DNA of 64,000 bases. Source: JAMXLO01 sp037201625 (GTDB taxonomy: Bacteria; Pseudomonadota; Alphaproteobacteria; Acetobacterales; Acetobacteraceae). The translations under genes and the position numbers were made by a program. Each line of letters begins with the position of its first letter. Position 1 is the first letter of the stretch. Below the pieces are notes generated by a model that ran no database searches, had not been told where the DNA came from, and saw only the letters and a list, made by a program, of their open reading frames with translations. Below are positions 63,969 through 64,000 of the stretch, one piece after another. The stretch covers positions 248,001 through 312,000 of the forward strand of contig JBBCGR010000004.1 of the NCBI GenBank assembly GCA_037201625.1, read 5' to 3'.

Positions 63969-64000
63969 TGGGTGCCCTTCGCGACGTGCATGCGACGGTG

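Overview
The window looks like a chromosomal segment of a GC-rich alphaproteobacterium. I lean towards Rhodospirillales/Acetobacteraceae from the codon use (GCG/GCC, CTG, CGC), the many ATGA start-stop overlaps and the gene content, but there is no rRNA or phylogenetic marker to prove it. I see no tRNA, rRNA, transposase, phage gene or CRISPR array. Almost all the DNA is coding, apart from a 492-bp regulatory gap at 18591-19082.

Left part (1-8.9 kb): catabolic genes. They are the end of an acyl-CoA dehydrogenase, a VOC-fold protein, a succinyl-CoA-ligase-like beta/alpha pair, an HpcH/HpaI aldolase, a D-2-hydroxyacid dehydrogenase translationally coupled to an orphan molybdenum hydroxylase large subunit and a RidA-type deaminase, and an unusual SDR protein. 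Next (8.9-18.6 kb, minus strand) come a tandem NTF2-like protein, a large winged-helix/NTPase/TPR regulator and a complete four-gene peptide-type ABC importer.

Centre (19.1-32.2 kb): one 13-kb gene for a 4,363-residue protein. It has an LEPR-like N-terminal motif, beta-helix-like repeats, an apparently intact vanadium-dependent haloperoxidase domain, Ig-like domains, a Cys-bearing helical block, two beta-propeller regions, a PPC-like domain and seven large repeated modules. Codon use changes just after the haloperoxidase domain, which suggests a mosaic. This is the most unusual object in the window.

Right part (32.2-64 kb): an aldehyde dehydrogenase coupled to an unknown protein; a tartrate-dehydrogenase-like enzyme with an acyl-CoA-dehydrogenase-fold monooxygenase; a double-kinase hybrid sensor; a selenophosphate synthetase fused to an FAD oxidoreductase; a second peptide-type importer lacking ATPases; the F420 precursor synthase fbiC beside a decayed and two intact F420-type LLM oxidoreductases and a third LLM enzyme; a beta-oxidation pair; a cofactor-free haloperoxidase-type hydrolase; an AraC-pirin pair; a second winged-helix/NTPase/TPR regulator paralogous to the first; a xanthine/guanine phosphoribosyltransferase; and a cyclase-family hydrolase.

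A two-hairpin dispersed repeat occurs three times (near 12.8, 34.4 and 51.1 kb). Each time it lies exactly at a gene's 3' end, overlapping or supplying the stop codon.
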